Assembly: GCF_001544835.2 (NCBI RefSeq)
Contig: NZ_FCNX02000005.1
Span: forward strand, 310,001 to 374,000
Direction of reading: 5' to 3'
Length of the DNA stretch: 64,000 nt
Source of the DNA: Caballeronia fortuita
GTDB taxonomy: Bacteria; Pseudomonadota; Gammaproteobacteria; Burkholderiales; Burkholderiaceae
Numbering within the stretch: position 1 is the first letter of the stretch; each line of letters begins with the position of its first letter. Shown in pieces: positions 25,807 to 34,441 of the stretch. The position numbers and the translations under genes were made by a program. A model generated the notes under the pieces. That model did no database searches and was not told the DNA's origin. It saw only the letters and a list, made by a program, of their open reading frames with translations.

Positions 25807-25812
25807 CCCGGG

Positions 25813-27183
25813 ATGAATTCCCAAACCGACCTCACGATGACCGCGACGCCGCTGGCAGCCGAGCCCGAAGCGCCGAATCCTCACGCCCAGTTCGTCGACT
25901 GGATGCGCTCCGTTGCGCCGTATATTCACGCGTTTCGAAACAAGACGTTCGTCGTCGCGTTCGGCGGGGAACTCGTGCAGGAAGGACGCCTGAACGCGCT
26001 CGTGCAGGATGTCGGTCTGCTGCACGCAATGGGCATCCACGTCGTGCTCGTGCACGGCTCGCGTCCGCAGCTCGACGAGCAACTGAGCCTGCACGGCGTC
26101 GAATCGTCGTTTTCGCATGGTCTGCGCATCACGGATGCCCGCGCGCTCGAATCCGCGAAAGAGGCCGCCGGCGAAGTGCGCCTCGATATCGAGGCCGCGA
26201 TCAGCCAGGGCTTGCCCAATACGCCGATGGCGCACGCGCACATCAGCGTCGTGTCGGGCAACTTCGTGACGGCGCGGCCGGTCGGCATTCTGGACGGCGT
26301 CGATTTTCAGCACACGGGCGTCGTGCGCAAGATCGACGGCGACTCCATCCGCCAGTCGCTCGCGTCGAACAAGCTCGTGCTGCTGTCCTCGCTCGGCTTT
26401 TCGCCGACGGGGGAAGCGTTCAATCTGTCGATGGAAGACGTCGCGTCCGCCGCCGCCATCGCGCTGCGCGCCGACAAGATCATCTTCGTGACCGAAATTC
26501 CGGGCCTCGTCGACACAGAAAGCGAACTGATCCGCGAACTGTCGCTCGACGACGCCTACCGCCTGCAGGAAAGCGGCGAATTGCAGGGCGACACGGCGTT
26601 CTACCTGAAACACACGGTGCGCGCGTGCCGCGGCGGCGTCGCTCGCGGCCACATCATTCCGTATTCGCTCGATGGCAGCGTGCTGCTCGAACTGTTCCTG
26701 CACGACGGCGTCGGCACGATGATCTCGTATGAGAACCTCGAAAGCCTGCGCGAGGCGACGCCGGACGATGTCGGCGGCATTCTCACGCTGATCGAGCCGC
26801 TCGAAACCGACGGCACGCTCGTTCGGCGCGGACGTCATCAGATCGAGCGCGACATCGACCATTTCTCGGTCATCGAGCACGATGGCGTGCTCTTCGGCTG
26901 CGCGGCGCTCTATCCGTACACGCAGGAGCGCATCGGCGAGATGGCGTGCCTGACCGTCGCGCCGGAAGCGCAAGGTTCGGGCGACGGCGAGCGCCTGCTG
27001 AAACGCATCGAGCAGCGCGCCCGCGCGCGCGGCCTCACGCGCATCTTCGTGCTGACGACGCGCACCGAGCACTGGTTCCTGAAGCGCGGCTTCGTGAAGG
27101 TCACGGTGGACGATCTGCCGGAAGATCGCCGGCGTCTCTACAACTGGCAGCGAAAGTCGCTCGTTTTGATGAAACAGCTTTGA
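25813..27183 (+). CDS. argA: Amino-acid N-acetyltransferase (N-acetylglutamate synthase) ArgA
   Basis: The 456-aa protein catalyses the first step of arginine synthesis: acetyl-CoA plus glutamate to N-acetylglutamate. It has an N-terminal amino-acid kinase-like domain (about 30-300; FVVAFGGELVQEGRL, VLVHGSRPQLDEQL, AHAHISVVSGNFVTARPVG) that binds arginine as a feedback inhibitor, and a C-terminal GNAT domain (about 315-450; EMACLTVAPEAQGSGDGERL, FVLTTRTEHWFLKRGF). Length and layout match bacterial ArgA. No Shine-Dalgarno precedes the ATG, and a TATAAT lies 7 bp before it, which points to a leaderless message. Confidence 0.96.
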   Translation: MNSQTDLTMTATPLAAEPEAPNPHAQFVDWMRSVAPYIHAFRNKTFVVAFGGELVQEGRLNALVQDVGLLHAMGIHVVLVHGSRPQLDEQLSLHGVESSFSHGLRITDARALESAKEAAGEVRLDIEAAISQGLPNTPMAHAHISVVSGNFVTARPVGILDGVDFQHTGVVRKIDGDSIRQSLASNKLVLLSSLGFSPTGEAFNLSMEDVASAAAIALRADKIIFVTEIPGLVDTESELIRELSLDDAYRLQESGELQGDTAFYLKHTVRACRGGVARGHIIPYSLDGSVLLELFLHDGVGTMISYENLESLREATPDDVGGILTLIEPLETDGTLVRRGRHQIERDIDHFSVIEHDGVLFGCAALYPYTQERIGEMACLTVAPEAQGSGDGERLLKRIEQRARARGLTRIFVLTTRTEHWFLKRGFVKVTVDDLPEDRRRLYNWQRKSLVLMKQL

Positions 27184-27240
27184 ACACGATTTGAGGAGCG
27201 CGAATTGCGCTTCGCCCCCGATACAGAGGAGAAACTCACA

Positions 27241-27513
27241 ATGGCCCGAATGGTTCAATGCGCGAAGCTCGGCAAGGAAGCCGAGGGACTGGATTTCCCG
27301 CCGCTGCCGGGCGAACTCGGCAAGCGCATCTATGAAACGGTGTCGAAGGAAGCCTGGCAAGGCTGGCTCAAGCAGCAGACGATGCTCATCAACGAGAATC
27401 GCCTGAACATGGCCGATCCGCGCGCGCGCCAGTACCTCATCAAGCAGACCGAGAAGTATTTCTTCGGCGAAGGCGCCGATACGGCTTCGGGCTACGTGCC
27501 ACCGCAAAGCTGA
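27241..27513 (+). CDS. yggX: Probable Fe(2+)-trafficking / oxidative damage protection protein
   Basis: The 90-aa protein opens with [19 protein letters not shown], including the conserved Cys, followed by [13 protein letters not shown] and [18 protein letters not shown], which is the YggX family throughout. It is thought to protect iron-sulfur clusters from oxidants in the cytosol. A GAGGAGAAA ribosome site sits before the ATG at 27241. It follows argA by 57 bp and ends at a strong terminator, so the two genes are probably co-transcribed. Confidence 0.96.
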   Translation: MARMVQCAKLGKEAEGLDFPPLPGELGKRIYETVSKEAWQGWLKQQTMLINENRLNMADPRARQYLIKQTEKYFFGEGADTASGYVPPQS

Positions 27514-27540
27514 AGTCACACGCGGATTGCACTGCGAAGA

Positions 27541-27562
27541 ACCGGCCCGCGGCCGGTTTTTT
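27541..27562 (+). terminator. Rho-independent terminator after yggX
   Basis: ACCGGCC and GGCCGGT form a 7-bp stem with a 3-nt loop followed by a run of T, placed 28 bp after the yggX stop. Confidence 0.85.
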
Positions 27563-28181
27563 AATGCACGCGCCGGCCGGAAATGGTCCGGCTGGTACAC
27601 GGCGCAAACAGGCGTAATCCCATGTCCGGTAAGGGATCGGGCGATCCGGACAAGCTGCGGTTAAGTAAGCAGTTTGCACATCGTCTGTCATCGTGTTATT
27701 ATCTTGCTCGTTACAACAGCAATTCACCATCATTTACGCGAAGTTCTTTCCGAATGCAACATTCGGGGGCTGCGCGGTAGTGACAGTTTTCATACAAAGA
27801 GGCGCGTCGGTTTTCTAGCTGGTTCTACCAGACTCACGCCGGCCTTTTTCGTCTCAAGTTGTTTTTTCGCCGACGTCGCGGCCCACCCGCGGCAACTCAG
27901 CCATTCAGCGCTGCGTTCGCCGTCCGCACGTCAAACTCGTTTGTTTCATCCCGAGTGCAATTTCGCGACCCACCCGCGCGAGGCACCGGCACCGCGTTTC
28001 TTTTCGCTTTTCAGCGTCGGCCAATCGGCACGAGGCTGAGGGAAGCCTTTGCTTTCGTCTTCAAGCGTTCGCGGAGCCGTCACGAAACTGCACTGTTCAG
28101 GCAATTCGCGTCCGTCCTCCGCGGCGACGCACCCGGCGTTCCTTTCGAGCGTCCGGGATCGAATACGGAGCTTTTAGAACT
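27563..28181. other. Long gene-free leader region of the MFS transporter
   Basis: There are 619 bp without a convincing gene. A good sigma-70 promoter is at its start (27674-27702), so most of the stretch should be transcribed as a 5' leader of about 470 nt. The RNA-like strand is pyrimidine-rich, with a small hairpin (CTGG-TTCTA-CCAG near 27819) and several short T-runs. No known riboswitch family was recognised. Confidence 0.5.
27674..27702 (+). promoter_or_regulatory. Sigma-70 promoter of the MFS transporter
   Basis: TTGCAC (27674-27679) and TATTAT (27697-27702) are spaced by exactly 17 bp. Both are one substitution from the consensus, in a locally AT-rich patch. Transcription would start near 27709, far upstream of the coding start at 28182. 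Confidence 0.6.
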
Positions 28182-29657
28182 ATGTCTTCTCTTCACGAGG
28201 GCCTTTGGCGCACACGCGATTCATCCAGTCAGAAGTCCGATCTCACGCTCGACGACATCACGGTCGTCGATCAATCTCTGCTCAAGCGCGCAGTCGGCGC
28301 GATGGCCATCGGTAATGCGATGGAATGGTTCGACTTCGGCGTGTACAGCTACATCGCCGTGACGCTCGGTAAGGTGTTCTTCCCGTCGTCCAGCCCTGCC
28401 GCGCAGTTGCTCGCGACCTTCGGCACGTTCGCGGCCGCGTTTCTCGTGCGTCCGATCGGCGGCATGGTGTTCGGCCCGCTCGGCGACCGCATCGGCCGCA
28501 AGCGCGTGCTCGCGATGACGATGATCATGATGGCCGTCGGCACGTTCTGTATCGGCATCATTCCGAGCTACGAGTCGATCGGCGTGATGGCGCCGGTGCT
28601 GCTGCTCGTCGCGCGTCTCGTGCAGGGCTTTTCCACGGGCGGCGAGTATGGCGGCGCGGCGACCTTCATCGCGGAATTCTCGCCGGACAAGAAGCGCGGC
28701 TTCATGTCGAGCTTTCTCGAATTCGGCACGCTCGTCGGCTATGTGCTCGGCGCGGGCGTGGTCGCGGTGCTGACGGCGGCGATGTCGGAGAAAGACCTGC
28801 TTTCCTGGGGCTGGCGTATTCCGTTCATGATCGCGGGCCCGCTCGGTCTGATCGGTCTGTACATCCGGATGAAGCTCGAGGAAACGCCTGCGTTTCAGCG
28901 TGAAGCCGAGAAGGCCGAAGCCGTCTCGCACGAAACGACCAAGGCGCAGTTCCGCGAGACGCTGCTGCAGCAATGGAAGCCGCTCTTGCAATGCGTGGGC
29001 CTCGTGCTGATTTTCAACGTGACCGACTACATGGCCCTGTCGTATCTGCCGAGCTATCTGTCGGCGACGCTCAAGTTCAACGAGACGCATGGCCTCTTCA
29101 TCGTGCTCGTCGTGATGGTGCTGATGATGCCGCTCACGCTCTTCGCCGGCCGTCTGTCGGACACGATCGGCCGCAAGCCGGTGATGCTCGCGGGTTGCGT
29201 CGGTCTGCTGGTGCTGTCGATTCCCGCGCTTTCGCTGATCCGCATGGGCACGGTGCCGTCGATTTTCGCGGGCATGATGATCCTCGGCGCGCTGCTTTCG
29301 ACGTTCACGGGCGTGATGCCGTCTTCGCTGCCGGCCCTCTTCCCGACGAAGATCCGTTACGGCGCGCTGGCGATCGGCTTCAACGTGTCGGTGTCGCTCT
29401 TCGGCGGCACGACGCCGCTCGTCACGGCATGGCTCGTCGACAAGACCGGCAATCTGATGATGCCCGCCTACTATCTGATGGGCGCGTCGCTGATCGGCAT
29501 CGTATCGGTGCTGGCGCTGCACGAGACGGCGAAGAAGCCGCTGAAGGGCTCGCCGCCGGCTGTGGCGTCGAATGCGGAAGCGCATGCGATCCTGCGGGGC
29601 CATCGCGAAGCCGCCGAGATGGACGATACCTTCCCGGAAGGCACGGTGCGCGCGTAA
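28182..29657 (+). CDS. MFS transporter, metabolite:H+ symporter type (ProP-like)
   Basis: The 491-aa protein has 12 expected membrane segments and the major facilitator signature GPLGDRIGRKRVLAM between helices 2 and 3, repeated as FAGRLSDTIGRKPVM in the second half. The RLVQGFSTGGEYGGAATFIAE segment is typical of the metabolite:H+ symporter group that includes ProP, ShiA and KgtP. The C-terminus lacks the coiled coil of E. coli ProP, so osmolyte transport is not certain; an organic acid is another option. A weak GGAG ribosome site lies 12 bp before the ATG. Confidence 0.88.
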   Translation: MSSLHEGLWRTRDSSSQKSDLTLDDITVVDQSLLKRAVGAMAIGNAMEWFDFGVYSYIAVTLGKVFFPSSSPAAQLLATFGTFAAAFLVRPIGGMVFGPLGDRIGRKRVLAMTMIMMAVGTFCIGIIPSYESIGVMAPVLLLVARLVQGFSTGGEYGGAATFIAEFSPDKKRGFMSSFLEFGTLVGYVLGAGVVAVLTAAMSEKDLLSWGWRIPFMIAGPLGLIGLYIRMKLEETPAFQREAEKAEAVSHETTKAQFRETLLQQWKPLLQCVGLVLIFNVTDYMALSYLPSYLSATLKFNETHGLFIVLVVMVLMMPLTLFAGRLSDTIGRKPVMLAGCVGLLVLSIPALSLIRMGTVPSIFAGMMILGALLSTFTGVMPSSLPALFPTKIRYGALAIGFNVSVSLFGGTTPLVTAWLVDKTGNLMMPAYYLMGASLIGIVSVLALHETAKKPLKGSPPAVASNAEAHAILRGHREAAEMDDTFPEGTVRA

Positions 29658-29678
29658 GCGTTCGGCCTTTTGATGCCG

Positions 29679-29708
29679 AGGCCGGTGCGAAAGCGCCGGC
29701 CTTTTTTA
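29679..29708 (+). terminator. Rho-independent terminator after the MFS transporter
   Basis: AGGCCGG-TGC pairs with GCG-CCGGCCT around a GAAA tetraloop, giving a 10-bp stem followed by six T. It ends 2 bp into the last codon region of the convergent phosphoesterase gene. Confidence 0.9.
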
Positions 29709-30158
29709 CGTGATGAGCTGCACGATGCGCGCTTGCGGCCTGCGGTCGACGATATCGAGCAGCGCGAGCGAGATCGGCAATCTGAAGCGGCGCGGCCCCG
29801 CGCTGCCGGGATTCACGAAGAGCACATTCTTTCGATACTCGATGAGCGGCTTGTGCGAATGACCGGTCACGACGACGTCGATGCCGTCGAGCTGCTCCGG
29901 CACATCGGCGATATCGTGGACGACGTGAATCGTCGCGCCGTTCAGTTCGACGCGTGCGTGTTCGGGCAAGCGCGCGACCTCATCGGCGATATCGTTGTTG
30001 CCGCGCACGGCGGTGAGCGGCGCAACGGACGCGAGTGTTGTGAGGACGTCGTTCCGGCAGATATCGCCCGCGTGGACGATGTGCGCGCAGCCGCGCAGTG
30101 CATCGAGCGCTTCGGGGCGCACGAGGTTGTGGGTATCGGAGATGATGCCGATGCGCAT
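29706..30158 (-). CDS. YfcE/MJ0936-type metallophosphoesterase
   Basis: The 150-aa calcineurin-like phosphoesterase has the metal sites of the family in order: MRIGIISDTHN (D-x-H), VHAGDIC, RGNNDI, a later VVHD and VTGHSHKP, and FVNPGS. Members hydrolyse phosphodiesters; the natural substrate is unclear. The ATG at 30158 is used because the motif starts immediately after it. Its stop abuts the terminator of the convergent transporter gene. Confidence 0.92.
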   Translation of the reverse strand: MRIGIISDTHNLVRPEALDALRGCAHIVHAGDICRNDVLTTLASVAPLTAVRGNNDIADEVARLPEHARVELNGATIHVVHDIADVPEQLDGIDVVVTGHSHKPLIEYRKNVLFVNPGSAGPRRFRLPISLALLDIVDRRPQARIVQLIT

Positions 30159-30277
30159 CACGCTTTCCTTGCGGCGACAGGCGTCGCGTCGTAACACAGG
30201 TGATCGCTTCGGTCGATGCTGCAGCGGGTGAAGCCGAGCCGGGTCTTGCTCATGATGTCCTCGCGGTACACGCGGAT

Positions 30278-30305
30278 TTGGCACGATGGCGCGCAATGGT
30301 AGAAT
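30278..30305 (+). promoter_or_regulatory. Promoter of the tRNA-Leu gene
   Basis: TTGGCA (30278-30283) and TAGAAT (30300-30305) are spaced by 16 bp. The predicted start near 30312 is 6 bp before the mature tRNA. Confidence 0.6.
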
Positions 30306-30317
30306 CGCGTCCGCCCT

Positions 30318-30402
30318 GCCGGGGTGATGAAATTGGTAAACATAGCGGACTTAAAATCCGCCGCCTCACGGCTTGCCGGTTCGAGTCCGGTCCCCGGCAC
30401 CA
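30318..30402 (+). tRNA. tRNA-Leu (anticodon UAA)
   Basis: The 85-nt sequence folds as a class II tRNA. The acceptor arm GCCGGGG pairs with CCCCGGC before A-CCA; the anticodon stem GCGGA/TCCGC encloses the loop CTTAAAA with anticodon TAA (30352-30354); there is a long variable arm; and the T-arm contains GGTTCGAGTCC. The 3' CCA is encoded. Confidence 0.97.
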
Positions 30403-30500
30403 GGTCCGAGATGAGTGCACACATCATCGCGCTGCGGATCGAGGGTGCGAGCAGGACACCGAATGTGTCGATCGTCCCGGAACCTTGAGCCCGTCACACC

Positions 30501-30713
30501 TCAAACCGCATTCAACAACCGCTCCGCGTCCCTCACCGCATCGAACAGCGCCTCGATCGCCGTATCGCGTTCCAGCAGGCATACATGCTCGATTTCGAAC
30601 GGCAGCGCATCCACGCCGACGAAGCGCACCGTTCCGCCGAAGCAGTCGCGCGCCTTGCCGGTCTTCACCGAAGCGATGTAGTTCGGCGTGATGTAAAGGG
30701 CAACGGGCGTCAT
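30501..30713 (-). CDS. Conserved hypothetical protein, 70 aa
   Basis: Starts MTPVALYITPNYIASVKTGK and ends with an acidic helix (TAIEALFDAVRDAERLLNAV). It has no signal peptide, membrane segment or known motif. Codon use is typical of the region, which supports a real gene. An upstream extension of the frame to 30797 exists but looks non-coding. Function unknown. Confidence 0.6.
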   Translation of the reverse strand: MTPVALYITPNYIASVKTGKARDCFGGTVRFVGVDALPFEIEHVCLLERDTAIEALFDAVRDAERLLNAV

Positions 30714-30818
30714 GGCGGTCTCGGCATTGTCCGGTCGATGCACCCAGTCTAGCCAGGCCTGACCGTACACGACACCCGCCCTACGCGGGGAACGCATCCC
30801 CTCTTGCGGCCCCGCCCG

Positions 30819-31109
30819 TCAGACGGCGTGCCCGAGCACGCGCGCCACGTAATGCCGTCCCCACGCCTCGCCGTGCGCGATCGCCTCGGCGACGGTTTCA
30901 AACGGGCCGTGGTCGCCCGTCATCTCGCTGGAGTCGTCGGCGAGCGCCGATCCGTGCACCGGCTTACGGTCGAGCCGCGTCACACGCACGCGGACCGCGT
31001 ATCCATCGGACGGCGCGGCGTCGGCATCGACGCCGACATCGGCTTCGAGCGGCTTTGGCACGACCTTCAGCGCAAGCAGGTAATCGCCTACTTCGATGTC
31101 CTTCTCCAT
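30819..31109 (-). CDS. Conserved hypothetical protein, 96 aa
   Basis: The acidic soluble protein starts MEKDIEVGDYLLALKVVPKP and includes YAVRVRVTRLDRKPV and a helical end (VAEAIAHGEAWGRHYVARVL). The C-terminal part reads like a short DUF6566/HK97-style motif often seen in Burkholderia small proteins, but no family is claimed. It is on the same strand as the 70-aa gene, with a 105-bp gap. Confidence 0.6.
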   Translation of the reverse strand: MEKDIEVGDYLLALKVVPKPLEADVGVDADAAPSDGYAVRVRVTRLDRKPVHGSALADDSSEMTGDHGPFETVAEAIAHGEAWGRHYVARVLGHAV

Positions 31110-31288
31110 GGCGGTCGTCTCCGTCGATGAGGCACGCGCGAATCGAATGACAGTGCCGATTGTGCTACCGCATCGCCGGACAAAACAAGCCGCCCGCGCG
31201 CCACGATGCACTACAGTGTGATGCGTTGCGGCACGCGTGTTATAAAGCTCGCCCTGATCATCATCACGCTCCTCTACAGGATTCATCG

Positions 31289-31639
31289 ATGAACCCTCGC
31301 CTCCCTCTGTTGCTCGCCGTGCTCACCGCCGCGCTCGCCGGCTGCACGTCGTACTACAAGAACGTCGATGCGTGCAAGGACAAGGCGCGCGCCGAGTATC
31401 CCGACGCCGCCCGCGCGCCCCTCAAAATCACGGGTTCCGGCGCGAGTTATCATGGCTCGCGAGTGGTCGTGCACGGCACGATCCAGAATCCGCCGACGGC
31501 AAACGGCGCGAAGCCTGCGACGGCAACGACGCCCGCCGCCGCCGAATGCACCTTCAGCGAAACGTCGATGACCGGCTTCCAGTGGCTCGTCCCCGCGCAG
31601 CTCGCGCCGAAGCCGCGGGCCGCCGCCTCCGACGACTAG
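31289..31639 (+). CDS. Small predicted lipoprotein
   Basis: The 116-aa protein has a lipoprotein signal peptide (MNPRLPLLLAVLTAALAGC) with lipobox LAGC and Cys19 as the acylated residue. The mature part contains paired Cys residues (DACKDKARAEYPDAA; AAECTFSETS) and a Pro/Ala/Thr-rich section. A close match to a named family was not recognised. It is followed 34 bp later by the phosphodiesterase gene on the same strand. Confidence 0.75.
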   Translation: MNPRLPLLLAVLTAALAGCTSYYKNVDACKDKARAEYPDAARAPLKITGSGASYHGSRVVVHGTIQNPPTANGAKPATATTPAAAECTFSETSMTGFQWLVPAQLAPKPRAAASDD

Positions 31640-31673
31640 GCGCAAACCATCCGCGACGAGGAGATTCACGCGC

Positions 31674-32474
31674 ATGTTGCTCGCCCAGATCAGCGATCTG
31701 CACGTCACCGCGCCGGGCACGCTCGCTTACGGCCGCGTCGATACGGCCGCGTACCTCGCCCGTGCGATCGGCGTGCTTAACGCGCTCGTTCCCCGCCCCG
31801 ACGCCGTGCTCGTAACCGGCGATCTTGTCGATGCGGGCGGCATCGACGAATACCGGCATCTGCGCACGCTGCTCGATACGCTCGCGATGCCGTGGCGCGT
31901 GATCGCCGGCAATCACGACGACCGCGCGAATCTGCGCACCGTGTTCGGCGATCGTCCCGAACTCGCGGGCCACGACGGCTTTCTGCAATACGCGTTCGAT
32001 ACAGGCGATGTCCGCGTGATCGCGCTCGATACGCTCGATCCCGGCTTCGGCGCGGGCCGTCTCTGCGCGACCCGGCTCGACTGGCTCGAAGCGCAACTCG
32101 CCGCGAGCCGTGACCGGCCCGTGATGATAGCGATGCATCATCCGCCGATCGCGTGCGGGATCGGCTTCATGGACGACATCCGCCTCGCGCCCGGCGACAG
32201 CCGCGCGCTCGACGCGCTCGTGCGGGCGCATCCGAATGTCGAACGTATCGTATGTGGTCACGTGCATCGTGCGATCAGCGCGCGCTTCGGCGGCACGATC
32301 GTATGGTGCGCGCCGTCGACGGCGCATCAGGTCGCGCTGCAACTGAATCCGGGCGGGCCGGAAGCGTTCGTCATGGAACCGCCCGCGTTCGGGCTGCATC
32401 TGTGGCGCGCCGGTCTCGGGCTGGTGACGCATTGCATGAGCGTCGAACAGGGCGGCGGACCGCAGCCTTTTTAG
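31674..32474 (+). CDS. Calcineurin-like phosphodiesterase (CpdA-like)
   Basis: The 266-aa enzyme has the full dinuclear-metal set: AQISDLHV (D-x-H), VLVTGDLVD, IAGNHDD, AMHHPP and CGHVHRA. This pattern is that of class III cyclic nucleotide phosphodiesterases (CpdA) and glycerophosphodiesterases; the substrate is not proved by sequence. Its last 4 bp overlap the end of the convergent response regulator gene. Confidence 0.88.
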   Translation: MLLAQISDLHVTAPGTLAYGRVDTAAYLARAIGVLNALVPRPDAVLVTGDLVDAGGIDEYRHLRTLLDTLAMPWRVIAGNHDDRANLRTVFGDRPELAGHDGFLQYAFDTGDVRVIALDTLDPGFGAGRLCATRLDWLEAQLAASRDRPVMIAMHHPPIACGIGFMDDIRLAPGDSRALDALVRAHPNVERIVCGHVHRAISARFGGTIVWCAPSTAHQVALQLNPGGPEAFVMEPPAFGLHLWRAGLGLVTHCMSVEQGGGPQPF

Positions 32475-32923
32475 GATCGGCTTTCGTTGCGCTCGCGTGC
32501 GTAGTCGTGGAGCGCGTCGAGCACGCGATCGAATTCGAGCGATTTATCGAAGAAATGGCGCACGCCGTATTGCAGGCAACGCTCGCGATAGGTCGGCAGC
32601 GCGTGATTGGTGAGCACCGCGACGAACGCGCCCGGTGAGCGCGCGGCGCCGCACTCCTTGAGCCACGCAAGCACATCGATGCCCGAGCCGCGCTTCAGTT
32701 GCAGATCGACGATCACCGCATCGAAAGACTGCGACGATAACAGCGCGATGGCCTCCTCCGGCGCATCGGCGAACGCGCTCACGCGCCACGGTCCGAGCGC
32801 CTCGATCGCCTCGGTCAGGCTGCGGCGAATCAGCGGCGAATCCTCGATCAGCAGCACCGCGAGCGATGCGCGCGGTGCGCTTTTTCGATCATCGGTGACG
32901 TTGTGATGGCCCACGTCGGGCAA
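32471..32923 (-). CDS. Receiver-only response regulator
   Basis: The 150-aa protein is one receiver domain (about 20-142) without an output domain. It has acidic residues E27/D28 (LLIEDSP), phospho-acceptor D73 (AVIVDLQLKRGSG), T105 and K127 (FFDKS), so it should be phosphorylatable. It lies 22 bp downstream of the NarL-type regulator on the same strand, so they are probably co-transcribed. It may act as a phosphate sink or phospho-relay for the nearby kinase. Confidence 0.85.
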   Translation of the reverse strand: MPDVGHHNVTDDRKSAPRASLAVLLIEDSPLIRRSLTEAIEALGPWRVSAFADAPEEAIALLSSQSFDAVIVDLQLKRGSGIDVLAWLKECGAARSPGAFVAVLTNHALPTYRERCLQYGVRHFFDKSLEFDRVLDALHDYARERNESRS

Positions 32924-32945
32924 CCTCCGGAAGTGCTGCGCGCCG

Positions 32946-33578
32946 CTATTCGATCAGGCCGTTCTTGATCGCGTAATACGTGAGATCGGCGTTATTGGCG
33001 AGCCGCATCTTCTCGAGCACGCGCGCGCGATACGTGCTCACCGTCTTCACAGACAAATGCAGCTCCTGCGCGATCTCCGTCGGAATCTGGCCGCCCGCGA
33101 GCTTGCAGAAGATCTGGAATTCGCGCTCCGACAACAGCTCGTGCGGCCGTTCGGCGGCGGGCTTCTCGAGCTTGTCGGCGAGCGCATCGGCAATGAACTC
33201 CGACAGATAGCGATGCCCGCGTGCCACCGTGCGTATCGCGCGCACGATTTCATCGGGTGCGGCGTCCTTGTTCAGATAGCCGTTCGCGCCCGCTTTGAGC
33301 AGGTTGATCGCGTACTGGCTCTCCGGAAAACCCGACAGCATCAGCACGCCCTGCTCCGGCCGGATCTGCTTGACCACGCGCAAGGTGTCGATGCCGTTCT
33401 TGTCGGGCATCGCGATGTCGAGCAGCACGACATCGAACGCCTGCGCGCGCACGAGCGCGATGGCTTCGTCGCCGGTCGCGGCTTCGGCGGCGACTTCCAT
33501 GTCGGGCTCGTCGGCGACGAACTGCCGGAACCCGCTGCGTACGATGGCGTGGTCGTCGGCTATCAGGACTCGGATCAT
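32946..33578 (-). CDS. NarL/FixJ family response regulator
   Basis: The 210-aa protein has a receiver domain with D8/D9 and phospho-acceptor D54 (VVLLDIAMPDKNG), and a C-terminal LuxR helix-turn-helix (LLSEREFQIFCKLAGGQIPT, then EIAQELHLSVKTVSTYRARV). Sequence is UvrY/GacA-like. The start at 33578 gives MIRVLIADDHAIVRSGF; an upstream ATG at 33626 is less likely. The HisKA_3 kinase at 34983 is the natural partner class for such regulators. Confidence 0.93.
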   Translation of the reverse strand: MIRVLIADDHAIVRSGFRQFVADEPDMEVAAEAATGDEAIALVRAQAFDVVLLDIAMPDKNGIDTLRVVKQIRPEQGVLMLSGFPESQYAINLLKAGANGYLNKDAAPDEIVRAIRTVARGHRYLSEFIADALADKLEKPAAERPHELLSEREFQIFCKLAGGQIPTEIAQELHLSVKTVSTYRARVLEKMRLANNADLTYYAIKNGLIE

Positions 33579-33672
33579 TCGCGTCGTCCGCACGGCCGGC
33601 GGCTCTTGTAGTAGTTGGTCGGCCATTCTATGTGATACGCCGGGCGCGCGGCGCGTGCCCGGCGCGCCGTCC

Positions 33673-34248
33673 TTAGCCGTTGCGGCCTTCCAGCAGGTCC
33701 GCCATGTCGTCGGCGTGCTCTTCCTCGACGGCCAGAATTTCCTCGAAGATGCGGCGCGTCGTGACGTCCTTGTCGCCGAGATAGCGGATGATCTCACGAT
33801 ACGTATCGATGGCGATACGCTCGGCGATCAGGTTCTCGCGGATCATGTCGATCAGATCCTTGCCTTCGCTGTACTGCGAATGCGAGCGCGACGCGAGGCC
33901 GTCCGGCGCGAAGTTCGGCGCGCCGCCGAGTTGCACGATGCGCTCGGCGAGCGTATCGGCGTGCTGCTGTTCCTCGGTCGCGTGCTCGAGAAACTCTTGC
34001 GCGACGGCTTCCGAGTGGATGCCCTTCGCCATGAAATAGTGGCGCTTGTAGCGCAGCGTGCAGACGATCTCCGTGGCGAGCGAGTCGTTGAGCAGCTTCA
34101 GCACGGTCTCGCGATCGGCGCCGTAGCCGGTCGTCACCGCGCCGTCGTCCATATGCTGACGCGCGTCGGCGCGAATCTTCTCGACATCGAGAACGAAAGC
34201 ATCCGTGGATTGACCCGGCGCAGACTTTACAGCAGACGAATTGGACAT
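33673..34248 (-). CDS. Ferritin-like (bacterioferritin family) protein
   Basis: The 191-aa four-helix protein carries ferritin iron ligands: LNDSLATEIVCTLRYKRHYF, then EFLEHATEEQQHADTLAERI (E-x-x-H), the segment ENLIAERIAIDTYREIIRYL, and EEILAVEEEHADDMADLL. It may store iron or protect against peroxide in the cytosol. The start at 34248 is preceded by GAGGAGC. It sits between a NarL-type regulator and two DUF1328 genes, all on the minus strand. Confidence 0.9.
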   Translation of the reverse strand: MSNSSAVKSAPGQSTDAFVLDVEKIRADARQHMDDGAVTTGYGADRETVLKLLNDSLATEIVCTLRYKRHYFMAKGIHSEAVAQEFLEHATEEQQHADTLAERIVQLGGAPNFAPDGLASRSHSQYSEGKDLIDMIRENLIAERIAIDTYREIIRYLGDKDVTTRRIFEEILAVEEEHADDMADLLEGRNG

Positions 34249-34441
34249 TTGGTTCGCTCCTCTGTGATGAGTGGGATGACGTTTCGCTGGTGCTGGCGCT
34301 CGCGGCTCGCGGCGGCATAGAGCGCTGCTATCCATTCAGAAAGCTCGATGCATGTAGCATGCCTGACCCGCCAAAAAAATCGCGCGCCGGTCGTAAAACC
34401 CGCGCGCGGCTTGCTGGCTCGTGGTCTGCGGCGGCCGGCCG

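Noticed and set aside
30318..30402. tRNA-Leu as the attachment site of an integrated element
   Set aside because: No integrase gene and no repeat of the tRNA 3' end were seen downstream; the flanking genes look native.
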